Source of the DNA: Nocardiopsis endophytica
GTDB taxonomy: Bacteria > Actinomycetota > Actinomycetes > Streptosporangiales > Streptosporangiaceae
NCBI RefSeq assembly: GCF_027706725.1
Contig: NZ_JAQFWQ010000021.1
Location: forward strand, 1-64,000
Reading direction: 5' to 3'
Length of the DNA: 64,000 bases
The translations under genes and the position numbers were made by a program. Below the pieces are notes generated by a model. The model was not told where the DNA came from. It searched no databases and saw only the letters and a list, made by a program, of their open reading frames with translations. This document shows, piece by piece, positions 51,665 through 60,561 of this stretch. Positions within the stretch are counted from its first letter, which is position 1. Every line of letters begins with the position of its first letter.

Positions 51665-52549
51665 TCAGGCCGTGAGGCGGGCCGTGCACAGCCAGCCGCG
51701 GGCGCTCCCGGGGCGGTCGGGGTCGAAGGCCGGGGGCGCGGGGCGGCCGAACCCCCGCGCCGCCTCGGCGACGTCCTCGACCTCGGGCGCCCACCCGTGC
51801 TCCGCGAGCCAGGGCCCCGGCTCTCCGGGGCCGCCCTGCCACAGCGCCACCAGTTCCGGGGCCACCTGTGCCCTCGCGGCCCGGAGGGCGTCGGTGTCCT
51901 CGGCGTGGTCGAAGGCCAGGAAGCCGCCGGGGGCGGAGTTCGCGGTGATGCGCTCCAGGAGCAGGTCCGCGCCCTCGGAGGGGAGCGCGTAGAGCAGTCC
52001 TTCGGCCAGCCACGCCGTCGGACGCCCGGGGTCGAAGCCCGCCCCCGCGAGGGCCTCCGGCCAGTCCTGTCTGAGGTCCGCCGAAACCTCGACGCACCTG
52101 CACCGCGGTGCGGCCCCCTGCTCGGTCAGGACGGTCCGCTTGAAGGTGAGGACGTCGGCGGAGTCCAGCTCGTACACGGTGGTCCCGGCGGGCCAGTCGA
52201 GGCGGTAGGCGCGGGTGTCCATGCCCGAGGCCAGGAGCACCACCTGGGTGCGCCCGTCCCGGGCGGCGGCCAGGAGGGCGTCGTCCAGGAAGCGTGTGCG
52301 GACGGCGACCTGGTCGGCGACGAGGCGGTGGAACGCGGTGAAGGGGGAGGACGCGCCGGAGGTGCGGTCGGCGGCCCACGGGGAGCCGCCGTCGGGCACC
52401 GCGGCGAGGAAGCGCTCGGCGAAGGGGTCGTCGAAGAGGCGGTCCGGGCGCCTGCTCTCCTGGGCGCGCAGGAGCGCCACGCCCAGGGCGGTCCCGCCGA
52501 TCCCGGTGAGCGCCTGCGGAAGGTCGGGGGTCTCGGACGTGCGCGGCAT
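51665..52549 (-). CDS. SAM-dependent methyltransferase, LCMT/PPM1-like (TIGR00027 type)
   Basis: 294 aa, ATG at 52549 with GAGGAGACC upstream. Family features: TALGVALLRAQESRRPDRLF, DDPFAERFL, the SAM motif VVLLASGMDTRAYRLDWP and YELDSADVLTFK, then GRPTAWLAEGLLYALPSEGA. These proteins resemble leucine carboxyl methyltransferase and are abundant in mycobacteria and streptomycetes. Some methylate carboxyl groups of metabolites. The operator-like palindrome at 52573-52600 lies directly upstream, and a TetR gene precedes it on the same strand. Confidence 0.9.
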   Translation of the reverse strand: MPRTSETPDLPQALTGIGGTALGVALLRAQESRRPDRLFDDPFAERFLAAVPDGGSPWAADRTSGASSPFTAFHRLVADQVAVRTRFLDDALLAAARDGRTQVVLLASGMDTRAYRLDWPAGTTVYELDSADVLTFKRTVLTEQGAAPRCRCVEVSADLRQDWPEALAGAGFDPGRPTAWLAEGLLYALPSEGADLLLERITANSAPGGFLAFDHAEDTDALRAARAQVAPELVALWQGGPGEPGPWLAEHGWAPEVEDVAEAARGFGRPAPPAFDPDRPGSARGWLCTARLTA

Positions 52550-52572
52550 GGGGTCTCCTCGTCTCCGGTCAG

Positions 52573-52600
52573 TAAAGAAAGCGAACGTTCGTTCTTTTTA
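52573..52600. promoter_or_regulatory. TetR-type operator candidate
   Basis: The perfect core CGAACGTTCG (52582-52591) is flanked by AAAGAAAG and TTCTTTTT, giving an extended imperfect palindrome 24 bases before the methyltransferase start. It is AT-rich against a GC-rich background. GAACGAACGTTCGTTC-like sites are typical for TetR proteins. Confidence 0.65.
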
Positions 52601-52707
52601 AGGGGACCATGTGGGCCGCGCGGCGTCAAGAGGGAACGCGGCGTTCTCTGTCTGATCTCCGTCCGATCCCCGTCGGCGTGCTCCGGGGCGGCGCCCCCGC
52701 CGCCGGG

Positions 52708-53313
52708 TCAGCCCTGCGCGGCGGGGCCCGCCATCAGCGCGCGGACCCCGGCCCGGAACGCCCCCGGGTCGGGGTCGCCGTAGACGGCCCGCTGCACGAG
52801 GTAGCCGTCGACCAGGGCGAACAGGACGTCGGCGACCTGCGCGGCGGAGGCGCCGGGCGGCAGGGTCCCGCGTTCCCGGTGGCGTTCCACCAGGCCGGCG
52901 AGGACCTCCCGGGCGCCGTCGCGCACCTGCGCCAGGTGCTCGGCGAGCGCGGGGGAGCGGAGCGCCTCGGCCCAGATCTGCACGAGCAGCGCCGCCGACT
53001 CGCGGCTGCCGGACAGCGGCGGCCGGTCCGCCCGGAGGACGAGGTCCAGGATGCCGTCCAGGCCGGGGGGCTCCCCGTCGCCGTGCTCCGCGAACGCGGC
53101 CGACACCTCGGACAGGGCCTCGGCGGCGATCGCGGCGACGATGGCGTCCTTGCCGTCGAAGTAGCGGTAGACCGCCCCGGGGGACAGCCCCGCCTCGGCG
53201 AAGAGGTGCTGCATCGAGGTCGCGTGGAAGCCGTCCCTGGTGAAGCAGCGGCGGGCGGCGTCGAGGATCTGCCGTCGGCGCGCTTCCAGGTGCTCGGGAG
53301 AGGTGCGGGGCAT
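52708..53313 (-). CDS. TetR-family transcriptional regulator
   Basis: 201 aa, ATG at 53313. The frame is open further upstream but without family features there. The TetR helix-turn-helix is at residues 12-55 (RRRQILDAARRCFTRDGFHA, then LSPGAVYRYFDGKDAIVAAI). The ligand domain is variable, with a TetR_C_6-like end (LFALVDGYLVQRAVYGDPDP). No strong ribosome site precedes the ATG. It lies 158 bases upstream of the methyltransferase gene, and the operator at 52573-52600 suggests it represses that gene. Confidence 0.9.
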   Translation of the reverse strand: MPRTSPEHLEARRRQILDAARRCFTRDGFHATSMQHLFAEAGLSPGAVYRYFDGKDAIVAAIAAEALSEVSAAFAEHGDGEPPGLDGILDLVLRADRPPLSGSRESAALLVQIWAEALRSPALAEHLAQVRDGAREVLAGLVERHRERGTLPPGASAAQVADVLFALVDGYLVQRAVYGDPDPGAFRAGVRALMAGPAAQG

Positions 53314-53741
53314 GGGCCAATCGTAGGAGCGGCGCGGGGCGCGCGCGGCCGAGGCGCGGCCCGGTCGCCCCGGCCGCCGGCTCCCCCGGCCCAGGGGCGC
53401 GGACGCCGGGCGGTATCCGGATGTCCCTCGCGAACCGGAGGAGATCCGGAACGAGGTATTCGCCATGTATTCCGTATTTGTCGCAAAGCGCCCGGAACAA
53501 TGGCCGAGATGGAAAGCGCGATGCCGTGCGCTGCGGAGAGTTCCAGTGAATGCGATCGCATCTACCAGGTGCGATGACCGGATGCGGCCACCGGGTGCAA
53601 TCGGCCGCCGTCGGGCCATCGGCCATTCGCGGACAGCTGCCTACGATGGTTCCGGTCGGCTCGCCCCTCCGGACGGAAACGGTCGGCCCCTGAGTGTGAA
53701 AGAGGAAAGACGATGTGATCGAAAAGAGGTGTCGCGGGAAC
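53314..53741. other. 428-bp divergent gap
   Basis: Between the TetR gene and the secreted protein gene. It becomes AT-richer from about 53440 (ATTCGCCATGTATTCCGTAT) and contains a perfect ATGCGATCGCAT palindrome at 53550-53561. No gene was seen. It presumably holds promoters in both directions. Confidence 0.5.
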
Positions 53742-54344
53742 ATGAAGGCGAATCGGTTCCTTCTCGTAGGTGCGGCCCTGGTGCTCGCCGTGGGCGCGAC
53801 CGGGATGGCGGGCGGACCGGCCGCCGCGTCGTCCCCCTCCGACGGCTTCGCCTCGCCGGAGGAGGCCGTTCCGGGCGTCGCTCCCCCCGAGGCCGAGGAC
53901 AGCGCCGTCTACCTGGACGGCGAAGGCCGTGAGATCCCCATGCCCGAGGGGCCCGAACCCTCGGAGACCGGCGACGGGGCCCAGACGAGGCAGTTCCCCT
54001 GCACGCCCGACAGCGGACGGGACAACCCCCACCGGTCCAGCACCGGCGTCGTGGTCTCCGGCCACGGGTGGTGGAACAAGGGGGACTGCAGCAATGACCG
54101 CGCCGACGTGTACAACTGCCTCTACGAGTGGTACACGGACAACAGCTGGCGGCAGAAGGCGTGCTCGTCCACCGAGCGGCTCAAGCCGGGCGGCGGCAGC
54201 GCCAACCGGACGGTGGCGCGCCACGACTGCGACAACACCGCCCGCACCTCCTGGCGCAACCACGTGGACGTCGACGTCGTCGACGAGTGGGACACCGGCG
54301 AATGGCCGCACCGGCAGGCCAACGTGGACTGCCGAGTGTTCTAG
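53742..54344 (+). CDS. Secreted Cys-containing protein of unknown function
   Basis: 200 aa from the ATG at 53742. A GTG at 53715 with GAGGAAA upstream is a serious alternative that would add nine residues (MIEKRCRGN) before the signal peptide. The signal peptide is MKANRFLLVGAALVLAVGAT with cleavage after AAA near residue 29. An acidic pro-like stretch (PEEAVPGVAPPEAEDSAVYL) follows, then a C-terminal domain with six Cys (FPC, GDC, YNC, KAC, HDC, VDC) that could form three disulphides, and the block SGHGWWNKGDCSND. No family recognised. A secreted toxin-like or binding domain is possible. Confidence 0.78.
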   Translation: MKANRFLLVGAALVLAVGATGMAGGPAAASSPSDGFASPEEAVPGVAPPEAEDSAVYLDGEGREIPMPEGPEPSETGDGAQTRQFPCTPDSGRDNPHRSSTGVVVSGHGWWNKGDCSNDRADVYNCLYEWYTDNSWRQKACSSTERLKPGGGSANRTVARHDCDNTARTSWRNHVDVDVVDEWDTGEWPHRQANVDCRVF

Positions 54345-54423
54345 GGCTCCCGCCGGGTAGCGCTCCGAGGGCGGGGCCGCACGGACGACGCGGCGGCCGA
54401 CAGGCGATCAGGGAGGCTCTGGC

Positions 54424-55290
54424 GTGCCGGACGACACCACGGCGGCGCGGCCGGGCACGGTGCCCGCCGGCCCGGAGACCGCGGGCACCATGTTCGCCGC
54501 CCTCTACGGAGAGCTGGCCTGGCACCCCTGGCACGGGCCGGAGGCCGAACAGGACGCTTACGCCCTGTTCCGCGACCGCTCGCTCGCCATGGGGTGGATG
54601 GACGACACGTCGGCCGGTGCCGTGGGCGGCCCCTCGGACCGCGCCCCGAGCGCACCCGGCCTGTGGGCCATGAACGACGCCGGATGGGAGCACCCCCTGG
54701 CGGCCCCCGGCGCCGGGCTCGTCTCCTGGTTCCAGGTCGAGGCGGGCCCGGTCGCCGCGGACCGGCCGCTCCCGGTGCAGCCGTTCCTGCGCTGCGCCGG
54801 GGACGCGACGGCCCGGGCCGGGAGGGCGGTCCTGTCGGCCGTCCAGGTCCTGCTGCCGGTGCAGGGGATCGACGCGTCGGCCCGGCCCGCCCGTGCCCGG
54901 GTCCCGGCGGCGGTGACGGCCGGATGGTTCGCCGCGCGCGCTCCGGGCTCCAGGGTGGAGGCCGAGGTCGTCGTCAGCGCCGGGCGGGACCGGTCGATCG
55001 TGGAGGCCGGAGGAGAGCTGGCCGAGCGCATCGGGAGGTTGGACCAGGACGTGTTCCTGTGCCGCTCCTCAGAGGCCGTCGGGCAGGAGGCCGTTCCCGC
55101 CCCGCCGTTCGACGACGGGTTCTGGAACGGACCGCCCCTCCACGGCATCGCCCTGCGGGGCGGGCTCGCCGAATGGTCGGTCGAGGCGGTCGGCTGGCTC
55201 GCCGAGGCCGTCGCGGACATCTCGGCCGGGCTCGGCGTGCGCACCCCGCTCCTGTTCACCGCGGTGCGGACCCCGGAGGCGCAGGGCTGA
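54424..55290 (+). CDS. Hypothetical cytoplasmic protein
   Basis: 288 aa, GTG at 54424 with GGGAGG upstream. No signal peptide or membrane segment. It contains the blocks LYGELAWHPWHGPEAEQDAY, LRCAGDATARAGRAVLSAVQ and, near the end, WNGPPLHGIALRGGLAEWSV. The mixed alpha/beta pattern gives no family I can name. Its stop is 11 bases from the stop of the convergent P450 gene. Confidence 0.68.
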   Translation: MPDDTTAARPGTVPAGPETAGTMFAALYGELAWHPWHGPEAEQDAYALFRDRSLAMGWMDDTSAGAVGGPSDRAPSAPGLWAMNDAGWEHPLAAPGAGLVSWFQVEAGPVAADRPLPVQPFLRCAGDATARAGRAVLSAVQVLLPVQGIDASARPARARVPAAVTAGWFAARAPGSRVEAEVVVSAGRDRSIVEAGGELAERIGRLDQDVFLCRSSEAVGQEAVPAPPFDDGFWNGPPLHGIALRGGLAEWSVEAVGWLAEAVADISAGLGVRTPLLFTAVRTPEAQG

Positions 55291-55301
55291 GCCCGCACCC
55301 C

Positions 55302-56561
55302 TCACGGGCCCGAGCCCGACCCCCTGCGCGGCCCGGAGGCGTCGATGACCGCGCCGTCCTTCGGGTGTGTGGGGATGCGGCCCAGCGGGATCGTCCAGTC
55401 CTGCGCCGGGGTCGTGTAGTCCAGCTCGGCGAGACGCCGGGACAGCGCGGTCAGGACCGACAGCACGACATCCTCACCCGGGCAGCGGTGCCCCTCGGCG
55501 ACGTCGCCGCCTCCCTGAGGGATGAAAACGCCCTCCTCCACCGGCGGCCCGGTGAAGCGCGTCGGGTCGAAGATATAGGGCGCCTTCCACAGCTCCGGCG
55601 AGTGGTGCTGGCCGTAGATGTCCACCAGGACGAGCGCCCCGCCGGGGACGGGCTCGCCCTTCCACTCGGTGTCCGCGCGCACCGTGCCCCCGACGAACGG
55701 CGCGAAGGGGTAGAAGCGCCGGACCTCCTGGGCGAAGGAGCGCGCCTCCTCCTCGCCCTCCCGTACGCGGGCCTTCTGGTCCGGCCAGAGGGAGAAGGCG
55801 TGCGCGGCGAAGGCGACGAGCCAGCACGCGGCGGTGGTCGGGCGGACGATGTTCAGGATCTCTACCGCGGCGACGCGGGGGTGGAGCGGTTCACCGTCCT
55901 CACGGTGGCGGGCGACCGTGTCGACCACCGACCACTGGGGGACGCCGGCCGAGCCCGACCGCACCTCCTTGACCAGCCGCGCCAGCCGCCCCTCCCACGC
56001 CACGCGCGCGATCCTCGCCCGCCAGTGGCGTGGGCCCGGCGTCCCGAAACCGTCGACCAGGGCCACCATGTCGGAGGCCAGCCGGTCCGTATCGGCCGAG
56101 GAGAGGGGGATGCCCGCCCAGCGCGCGACGCCGGACGCGATGGCGTTCGCCGCCTCGCGGAACAGCACCACGGGAGACCGGTCGGCCCACGTCGCAGCGG
56201 CCTCGTCCCAGGCGGAGACGACCGACTCGGTCAAGGCCGCCACCGCCTCGGGCGGACGGGCGGTCGCGGAGAACAGCTCCTTGCGGGCGCGGTGCCGTTC
56301 CCCGTCCAGACCGTGGACGGACCCGTGGCCGAAGAGCGTGGACACGATCGGCTCGGGCGCCGTGCCCCTCCTGCGGACCTTTCCCTCGTCGTAGAGGAAG
56401 CGGACCGCCTCGGGGCCGCACATCCCCACGGCCTGCCGGCCGAAGAGCCGTGTGCGGGCCAGCGGCCCCGGCGCCTTCCGGCGCAGGTCCGGAAGCCAGG
56501 CATATCCCTTGACCAGCAGCATCGCAGTCTGGTCGAGAATGGGCGCGCGCTGAGCGGACAT
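55302..56561 (-). CDS. CYP152-type cytochrome P450 (fatty acid peroxygenase)
   Basis: 419 aa, ATG at 56561, GGAGG just upstream. Heme Cys360 lies in GDVAEGHRCPGED and the ExxR region in QEVRRFYPFAPFVGG. Three features point to CYP152 (P450-BS-beta/SP-alpha/OleT): the FIPQGGGD run before the heme loop, the RRFYPFAPF block, and Arg240-Pro241 (NIVRPTTAAC) in the I helix, where CYP152 uses Arg to hold the fatty-acid carboxylate instead of the Thr/Asp pair. It should use H2O2 for alpha/beta-hydroxylation or decarboxylation of fatty acids, needing no redox partner. The next gene on the strand is a lipid-kinase-like protein. Confidence 0.9.
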   Translation of the reverse strand: MSAQRAPILDQTAMLLVKGYAWLPDLRRKAPGPLARTRLFGRQAVGMCGPEAVRFLYDEGKVRRRGTAPEPIVSTLFGHGSVHGLDGERHRARKELFSATARPPEAVAALTESVVSAWDEAAATWADRSPVVLFREAANAIASGVARWAGIPLSSADTDRLASDMVALVDGFGTPGPRHWRARIARVAWEGRLARLVKEVRSGSAGVPQWSVVDTVARHREDGEPLHPRVAAVEILNIVRPTTAACWLVAFAAHAFSLWPDQKARVREGEEEARSFAQEVRRFYPFAPFVGGTVRADTEWKGEPVPGGALVLVDIYGQHHSPELWKAPYIFDPTRFTGPPVEEGVFIPQGGGDVAEGHRCPGEDVVLSVLTALSRRLAELDYTTPAQDWTIPLGRIPTHPKDGAVIDASGPRRGSGSGP

Positions 56562-56632
56562 GGCCTCCGGCTACCCGCACGCCCTGCAGGGAAACGTCGC
56601 TCCCGGGCAGGCGGAGCGAGGACGGCCCGGCA

Positions 56633-57742
56633 TCAGGCCCGCCGCCGGGCGGTGGGGCGGGGGGCAGGGGCATCGCGGGTGTGGAAGACGGCCAGGCGGC
56701 GGCGGTGCTTGTGGAAGAGGAGCACGGCCGGGGCGGGCGCGGTCTCCCCGTCGCAGGCCACCCGCAGTTCGGCGGTATCGGCGGTGATGGTGATCCGGGG
56801 GGTGCGCCAGTGCTTGTATCCGCTCGTCGGCCCCCAGTCGCCGAGGACGAGGGCGAGCCCGCCGCGCAGCCGCCGGAACGGGCGCCGCGCGCGCAGGACG
56901 CGCACGTCGAGGACGCCGTCGTCCAGCCGTTCGCGGCGTGTCGGCAGCAGCGCGTGGGTGCGGTGGCGCCCGTTGCCGACGAACACCCACCAGGCGTGGT
57001 ACGTGCGCCCGTCGACGGCGATGTCCACGGGTTCGGCCTCGTGCATCGCGCGCCAGGCGGCCACCGCCATCGACAGCCACCTGCCCAACCGGGGGCGGAG
57101 CTGTTCACGCAGGTCGAAGAGGCGGGCCTGGACACCGAACGAGGCCGTGTTCAGGAAGATCCGGCCGTCCACCTCCCCGATGTCCACCCCGCCCACCCGT
57201 TGCCGCCGGTAGGCGCGCACGGCGTCGTCCACGGTCACCAGGCCGAGGGTGGCGGCGAAGTTGTTCAGCGTCCCGCCCGGCAGCGGGAGCAGCGGACGGC
57301 TGTGCCGGAGCGCGGCGGCAGCCCCGGCCCGAACGGTGCCGTCTCCCCCGAACACGCCCAGCACCCGGCACCGCCCGGCGGCCTCCTCCAGCAGGTCGTC
57401 CAGGCCGTCCATCGTCTCGGGCCGGAGGATCTCGGCGGCGGGCAGGAGCTCGCGGATCCGGTCGACCGGTGAGGGGCCGACCAGGGCCGAGGCCGGACCG
57501 CCGCCCGCGCCCGCGTTGACCACGACGACGAGCCCCCGCCCGGTCGCGTCGGCACCGGGGGAATCGGCCGGCGCGGTGCGCAGCCCCCGGTCGGGCCGCC
57601 GCCACGATGCCACCGAGCGCCAGGCCACCAGACCCGCGAGCGCGCCGGCCGCGGCCCACGGCGCAGCCCGCCGTGCCGCGGCCGGCCACCACGACCGCCC
57701 GCACGCCTTCGACGCGCCGCGCCGCCCGCACCGCCGCTTCAC
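56633..57742 (-). CDS. Diacylglycerol-kinase-family lipid kinase
   Basis: 369 aa, GTG at 57742 with GGAGGGCGGAG upstream. An Arg/Ala-rich N-terminus with a weak hydrophobic helix (AAPWAAAGALAGLVAWRSVA) may anchor it to the membrane. The DAGK catalytic domain shows GVFGGDGTVRAGA and LPLPGGTLNNFAATLG (the GGDGT and glycine-rich nucleotide motifs). The C-terminal YegS-like domain follows (ADTAELRVACDGE with the usual acidic DGE). It would phosphorylate a lipid such as diacylglycerol or a sphingosine-like alcohol. It lies 71 bases upstream of the CYP152 gene and may be co-transcribed. Confidence 0.9.
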   Translation of the reverse strand: MKRRCGRRGASKACGRSWWPAAARRAAPWAAAGALAGLVAWRSVASWRRPDRGLRTAPADSPGADATGRGLVVVVNAGAGGGPASALVGPSPVDRIRELLPAAEILRPETMDGLDDLLEEAAGRCRVLGVFGGDGTVRAGAAAALRHSRPLLPLPGGTLNNFAATLGLVTVDDAVRAYRRQRVGGVDIGEVDGRIFLNTASFGVQARLFDLREQLRPRLGRWLSMAVAAWRAMHEAEPVDIAVDGRTYHAWWVFVGNGRHRTHALLPTRRERLDDGVLDVRVLRARRPFRRLRGGLALVLGDWGPTSGYKHWRTPRITITADTAELRVACDGETAPAPAVLLFHKHRRRLAVFHTRDAPAPRPTARRRA

Positions 57743-57904
57743 ATCTCCGCCCTCCCGGCGAGAAGACGACCAGGGGGCATGTCACCTACCCACTCCCGGC
57801 CACACCTATCGCGGGCCGCCTGTGACCCGCAGGAACCGAGTGCCCTGGGGGTGAGTCGGCAGGGCCCGGAGCGGGCGGTGCTCCGGGCCCATTGGCCCAC
57901 TGGC

Positions 57905-60205
57905 CTACTGGCCGGAATCCGCTTCGAGGCGGACCACGACGGACTTCGACGTCGGGGTGTTGGACACCTCGGCGGTGGAGTCCAGCGGCACCAGCACGTT
58001 GGTCTCCGGGTAGTAGGCGGCGGCGGAACCCCTGGCGGTGGGGTACTCCACGACCAGGAAGTGGGGTGCGCGGCGCTCCACGCCGTCCTCCCACTCGCTC
58101 ACCAGGTCCACGTACTGCCCGTTGTCCACCCCCAGCTCCGCGAGGTCCTGCGCGTTCACCAGGACCACCCGGCGGCCGTTGTGGATGCCCCGGTACCGGT
58201 CGTCCAGCCCGTAGATCGTCGTGTTGAACTGGTCGTGCGAGCGCAGCGTCTGCAGCAGCAGGCGGCCCTCGGGGACCTCCGGGGCCGACAGGCCGTTGCT
58301 GGTGAAGTTGGCCTTGCCCGTCGCCGTGGGGAACGTCCGGCTGTCCCGGGGAGCGTGCGGCAGGCGGAAGCCGCCCGGGCGCCGCACGCGCTCGTTGTAG
58401 TCGTCGAACCCCGGCACCACCCGCTCGATGCTCTCCCGGATCCGGTCGTAGTCGGCGAACTCCTCCCACGGCACGGCGTCGTCCTCGCCCAGCAGGCGGA
58501 CGGCCAGCCCGCGCACGATGTCGACCTCCGAGCGCATGTCCGCCGACAGCGGCTCCACCCGGCCGCGCGAGGCGTGTACCTCGCCCATGGAGTCCTCGAC
58601 GCTGACGAAGCGCTCCACGCCCTCGTGCACGTCCAGGTCGGTGCGCCCCAGCGCCGGCAGGATGAGCGCATGTTCACCCGTCACCGCGTGCGACCGGTTG
58701 AGCTTCGTCGACACCTGCACCGTCAGGCGGCACCGGCGCATGGCCTCCTCGGTCGCCGCCGTGTCGGGGGAGGCCGCCACGAAGTTGCCGCCCATCCCGA
58801 AGAACACCTTGGCGCGCCCGTCGCGCATCGCGCGGATGGCGTCGACCGTGTCCACCCCGTGCTCGCGCGGGGGCTCGAACCCGAACTCGTCCCTGAGCGC
58901 GTCCAGGAACTCCGCCGGAGGGCGCTCCCAGATGCCCATGGTCCGGTCGCCCTGGACGTTGCTGTGCCCGCGCACCGGGCACACCCCCGCCCCGGGCCGC
59001 CCCACGTTGCCCCGCAGCAGCAGGAAGTTGACGACCTCGCGGATGGTGGCCACGGAGTTGCGGTGCTGGGTCAGCCCCATGGCCCAGCAGACCACGATCT
59101 TCTGGGAGGCCAGCACCATCGCCGCCGCCTCCTCGACCTCGTCGCGGCCCAGCCCGGTGGCGGCCCCGACGCGGTCCCAGAACTCGTCCTCCCCGTGGTC
59201 CAGGAGGGACTTGGCGTAGGCGTCGAAGCCGTGGGTGTGCTCGGCGATGAAGTCGTGGTCGAGCACCCCGCCCTTGAGCTCGTCGGTCTGCAGCAGCAGC
59301 CGGTTCAGCGCGCTGAACAGGGCGAGGTCCCCGCCGACCTTGATCTGCAGGAACAGGTCGGTCAGCACGGTCCCCGAGCCGACGATCCCGCGCGCGGTCT
59401 GCGGGTTGCGGAACCGCTGCAGGCCCGCCTCGGGCAGCGGGTTGACCGTCATGATGCGCGCCCCCGCGTGCTTGGCCTTCTCCAGCGCGGTCAGCATGCG
59501 GGGGTGGTTGGTGCCGGGGTTCTGCCCGGCGACGATGATCAGGTCGGCCTGGTAGAGGTCGTCGAGCTTGACGCTGCCCTTGCCGACGCCCAGCGTCTCG
59601 CTCAGCGCCGACCCCGACGACTCGTGGCACATGTTCGAGCAGTCCGGCAGGTTGTTGGTGCCGAAGCGGCGCGCGAGCAGCTGGTAGCAGAACGCCGCCT
59701 CGTTGCTGGTGCGCCCGGAGGTGTAGAAGAGGGCCTCGTCCGGCGAGTCCAGCCCCTTGAGCTCGTCGGCGATGATCGTGAGGGCCTCGTCCCACCCGAT
59801 GGGCGCGTAGTGGTCGGAGCCGGGGGCGGCGTACACCGGACCGGTGAGGCGCCCCTGCTGCCCGAGCCAGTACCCGCTGCGCCCGGCCAGGTCGGAGATG
59901 GAGTGCTCGGCGTAGAAGGCGGGTCCCACCGCGCGGCGGGTCGACTCCTCGGCCACGGCCTTGGCGCCGTTCTCGCAGAACTCGGCGGGGTGGCGGTGGT
60001 CCGGCTCGGGCCAGGCGCAGCCCGGGCAGTCGAACCCCTTCTTCTGGTTGACCGCGGTCAGCGTCAGCAGGCCGCGCTTGGCCCCCGACTGCTGCCCGAC
60101 GATCTTCATGCTGTTGGCGATCGCGGGGATCCCCACGGCCGAGCGCTTGGGCTCGGACACGCTGGGAGCGTCCTGGCGCGGATCGTCGATGGGCGGATTG
60201 GACAT
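57905..60205 (-). CDS. FdhF/YdeP-family molybdopterin oxidoreductase
   Basis: 766 aa, ATG at 60205 with CAGGGGG upstream. The N-terminus has FDCPGCAWPEPDHRH in place of the classical four-Cys iron-sulphur motif, which is the YdeP/FdhF-alpha trait. TSGRTSNEAAFCYQLLARRF, CSNMCHESSGSALSETLG (presumed Mo-ligand or active-site region) and IIVAGQNPGTNHPRML follow. The C-terminal molydop-binding domain includes RSHDQFNTTIYGLDDRYRG. Usually annotated formate dehydrogenase alpha, but YdeP relatives lack proof of formate activity and are linked to acid resistance. Divergent from a FadR-type GntR regulator. Confidence 0.9.
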   Translation of the reverse strand: MSNPPIDDPRQDAPSVSEPKRSAVGIPAIANSMKIVGQQSGAKRGLLTLTAVNQKKGFDCPGCAWPEPDHRHPAEFCENGAKAVAEESTRRAVGPAFYAEHSISDLAGRSGYWLGQQGRLTGPVYAAPGSDHYAPIGWDEALTIIADELKGLDSPDEALFYTSGRTSNEAAFCYQLLARRFGTNNLPDCSNMCHESSGSALSETLGVGKGSVKLDDLYQADLIIVAGQNPGTNHPRMLTALEKAKHAGARIMTVNPLPEAGLQRFRNPQTARGIVGSGTVLTDLFLQIKVGGDLALFSALNRLLLQTDELKGGVLDHDFIAEHTHGFDAYAKSLLDHGEDEFWDRVGAATGLGRDEVEEAAAMVLASQKIVVCWAMGLTQHRNSVATIREVVNFLLLRGNVGRPGAGVCPVRGHSNVQGDRTMGIWERPPAEFLDALRDEFGFEPPREHGVDTVDAIRAMRDGRAKVFFGMGGNFVAASPDTAATEEAMRRCRLTVQVSTKLNRSHAVTGEHALILPALGRTDLDVHEGVERFVSVEDSMGEVHASRGRVEPLSADMRSEVDIVRGLAVRLLGEDDAVPWEEFADYDRIRESIERVVPGFDDYNERVRRPGGFRLPHAPRDSRTFPTATGKANFTSNGLSAPEVPEGRLLLQTLRSHDQFNTTIYGLDDRYRGIHNGRRVVLVNAQDLAELGVDNGQYVDLVSEWEDGVERRAPHFLVVEYPTARGSAAAYYPETNVLVPLDSTAEVSNTPTSKSVVVRLEADSGQ

Positions 60206-60561
60206 GGCGGCCCCCTGAGGTACAGCTGGCGGTGCTGTTCACTTCCATTTTTCCAGGCCGGGCGCACGTTGATCATGGCGGATCGGCACGTCGGCGGTGC
60301 GGGCGCGCCGCAGCCCCCGGCGCCCCGCCCCGCGCGCGGGCCGGCCCGGGGCGGGCACGGCTCCGCGCACGCGCGACACTACGCCTCCGGGCAAGGGGCG
60401 CCACCTGGCCGAACGGGGGGCGCGGCCCGGCCGAACGGACGGGCGCCGCCGCGCGCCGTGTGGGCCCGTGACCGGCGCCTCCCCGGTGGCCTGCGCGAAC
60501 GCGGCGCCGTCGTCGCGCTGTCGCCGACGACTGATGTTTCACATTGGCCTATCATGGCCCC
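60206..60561. other. 356-bp divergent promoter region
   Basis: Between the oxidoreductase and the GntR gene. GC-rich, without an open gene of actinomycete character. TATCAT at 60550-60555 lies seven bases before the GntR ATG, so that mRNA could be leaderless. No good -35 was found. Confidence 0.45.
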
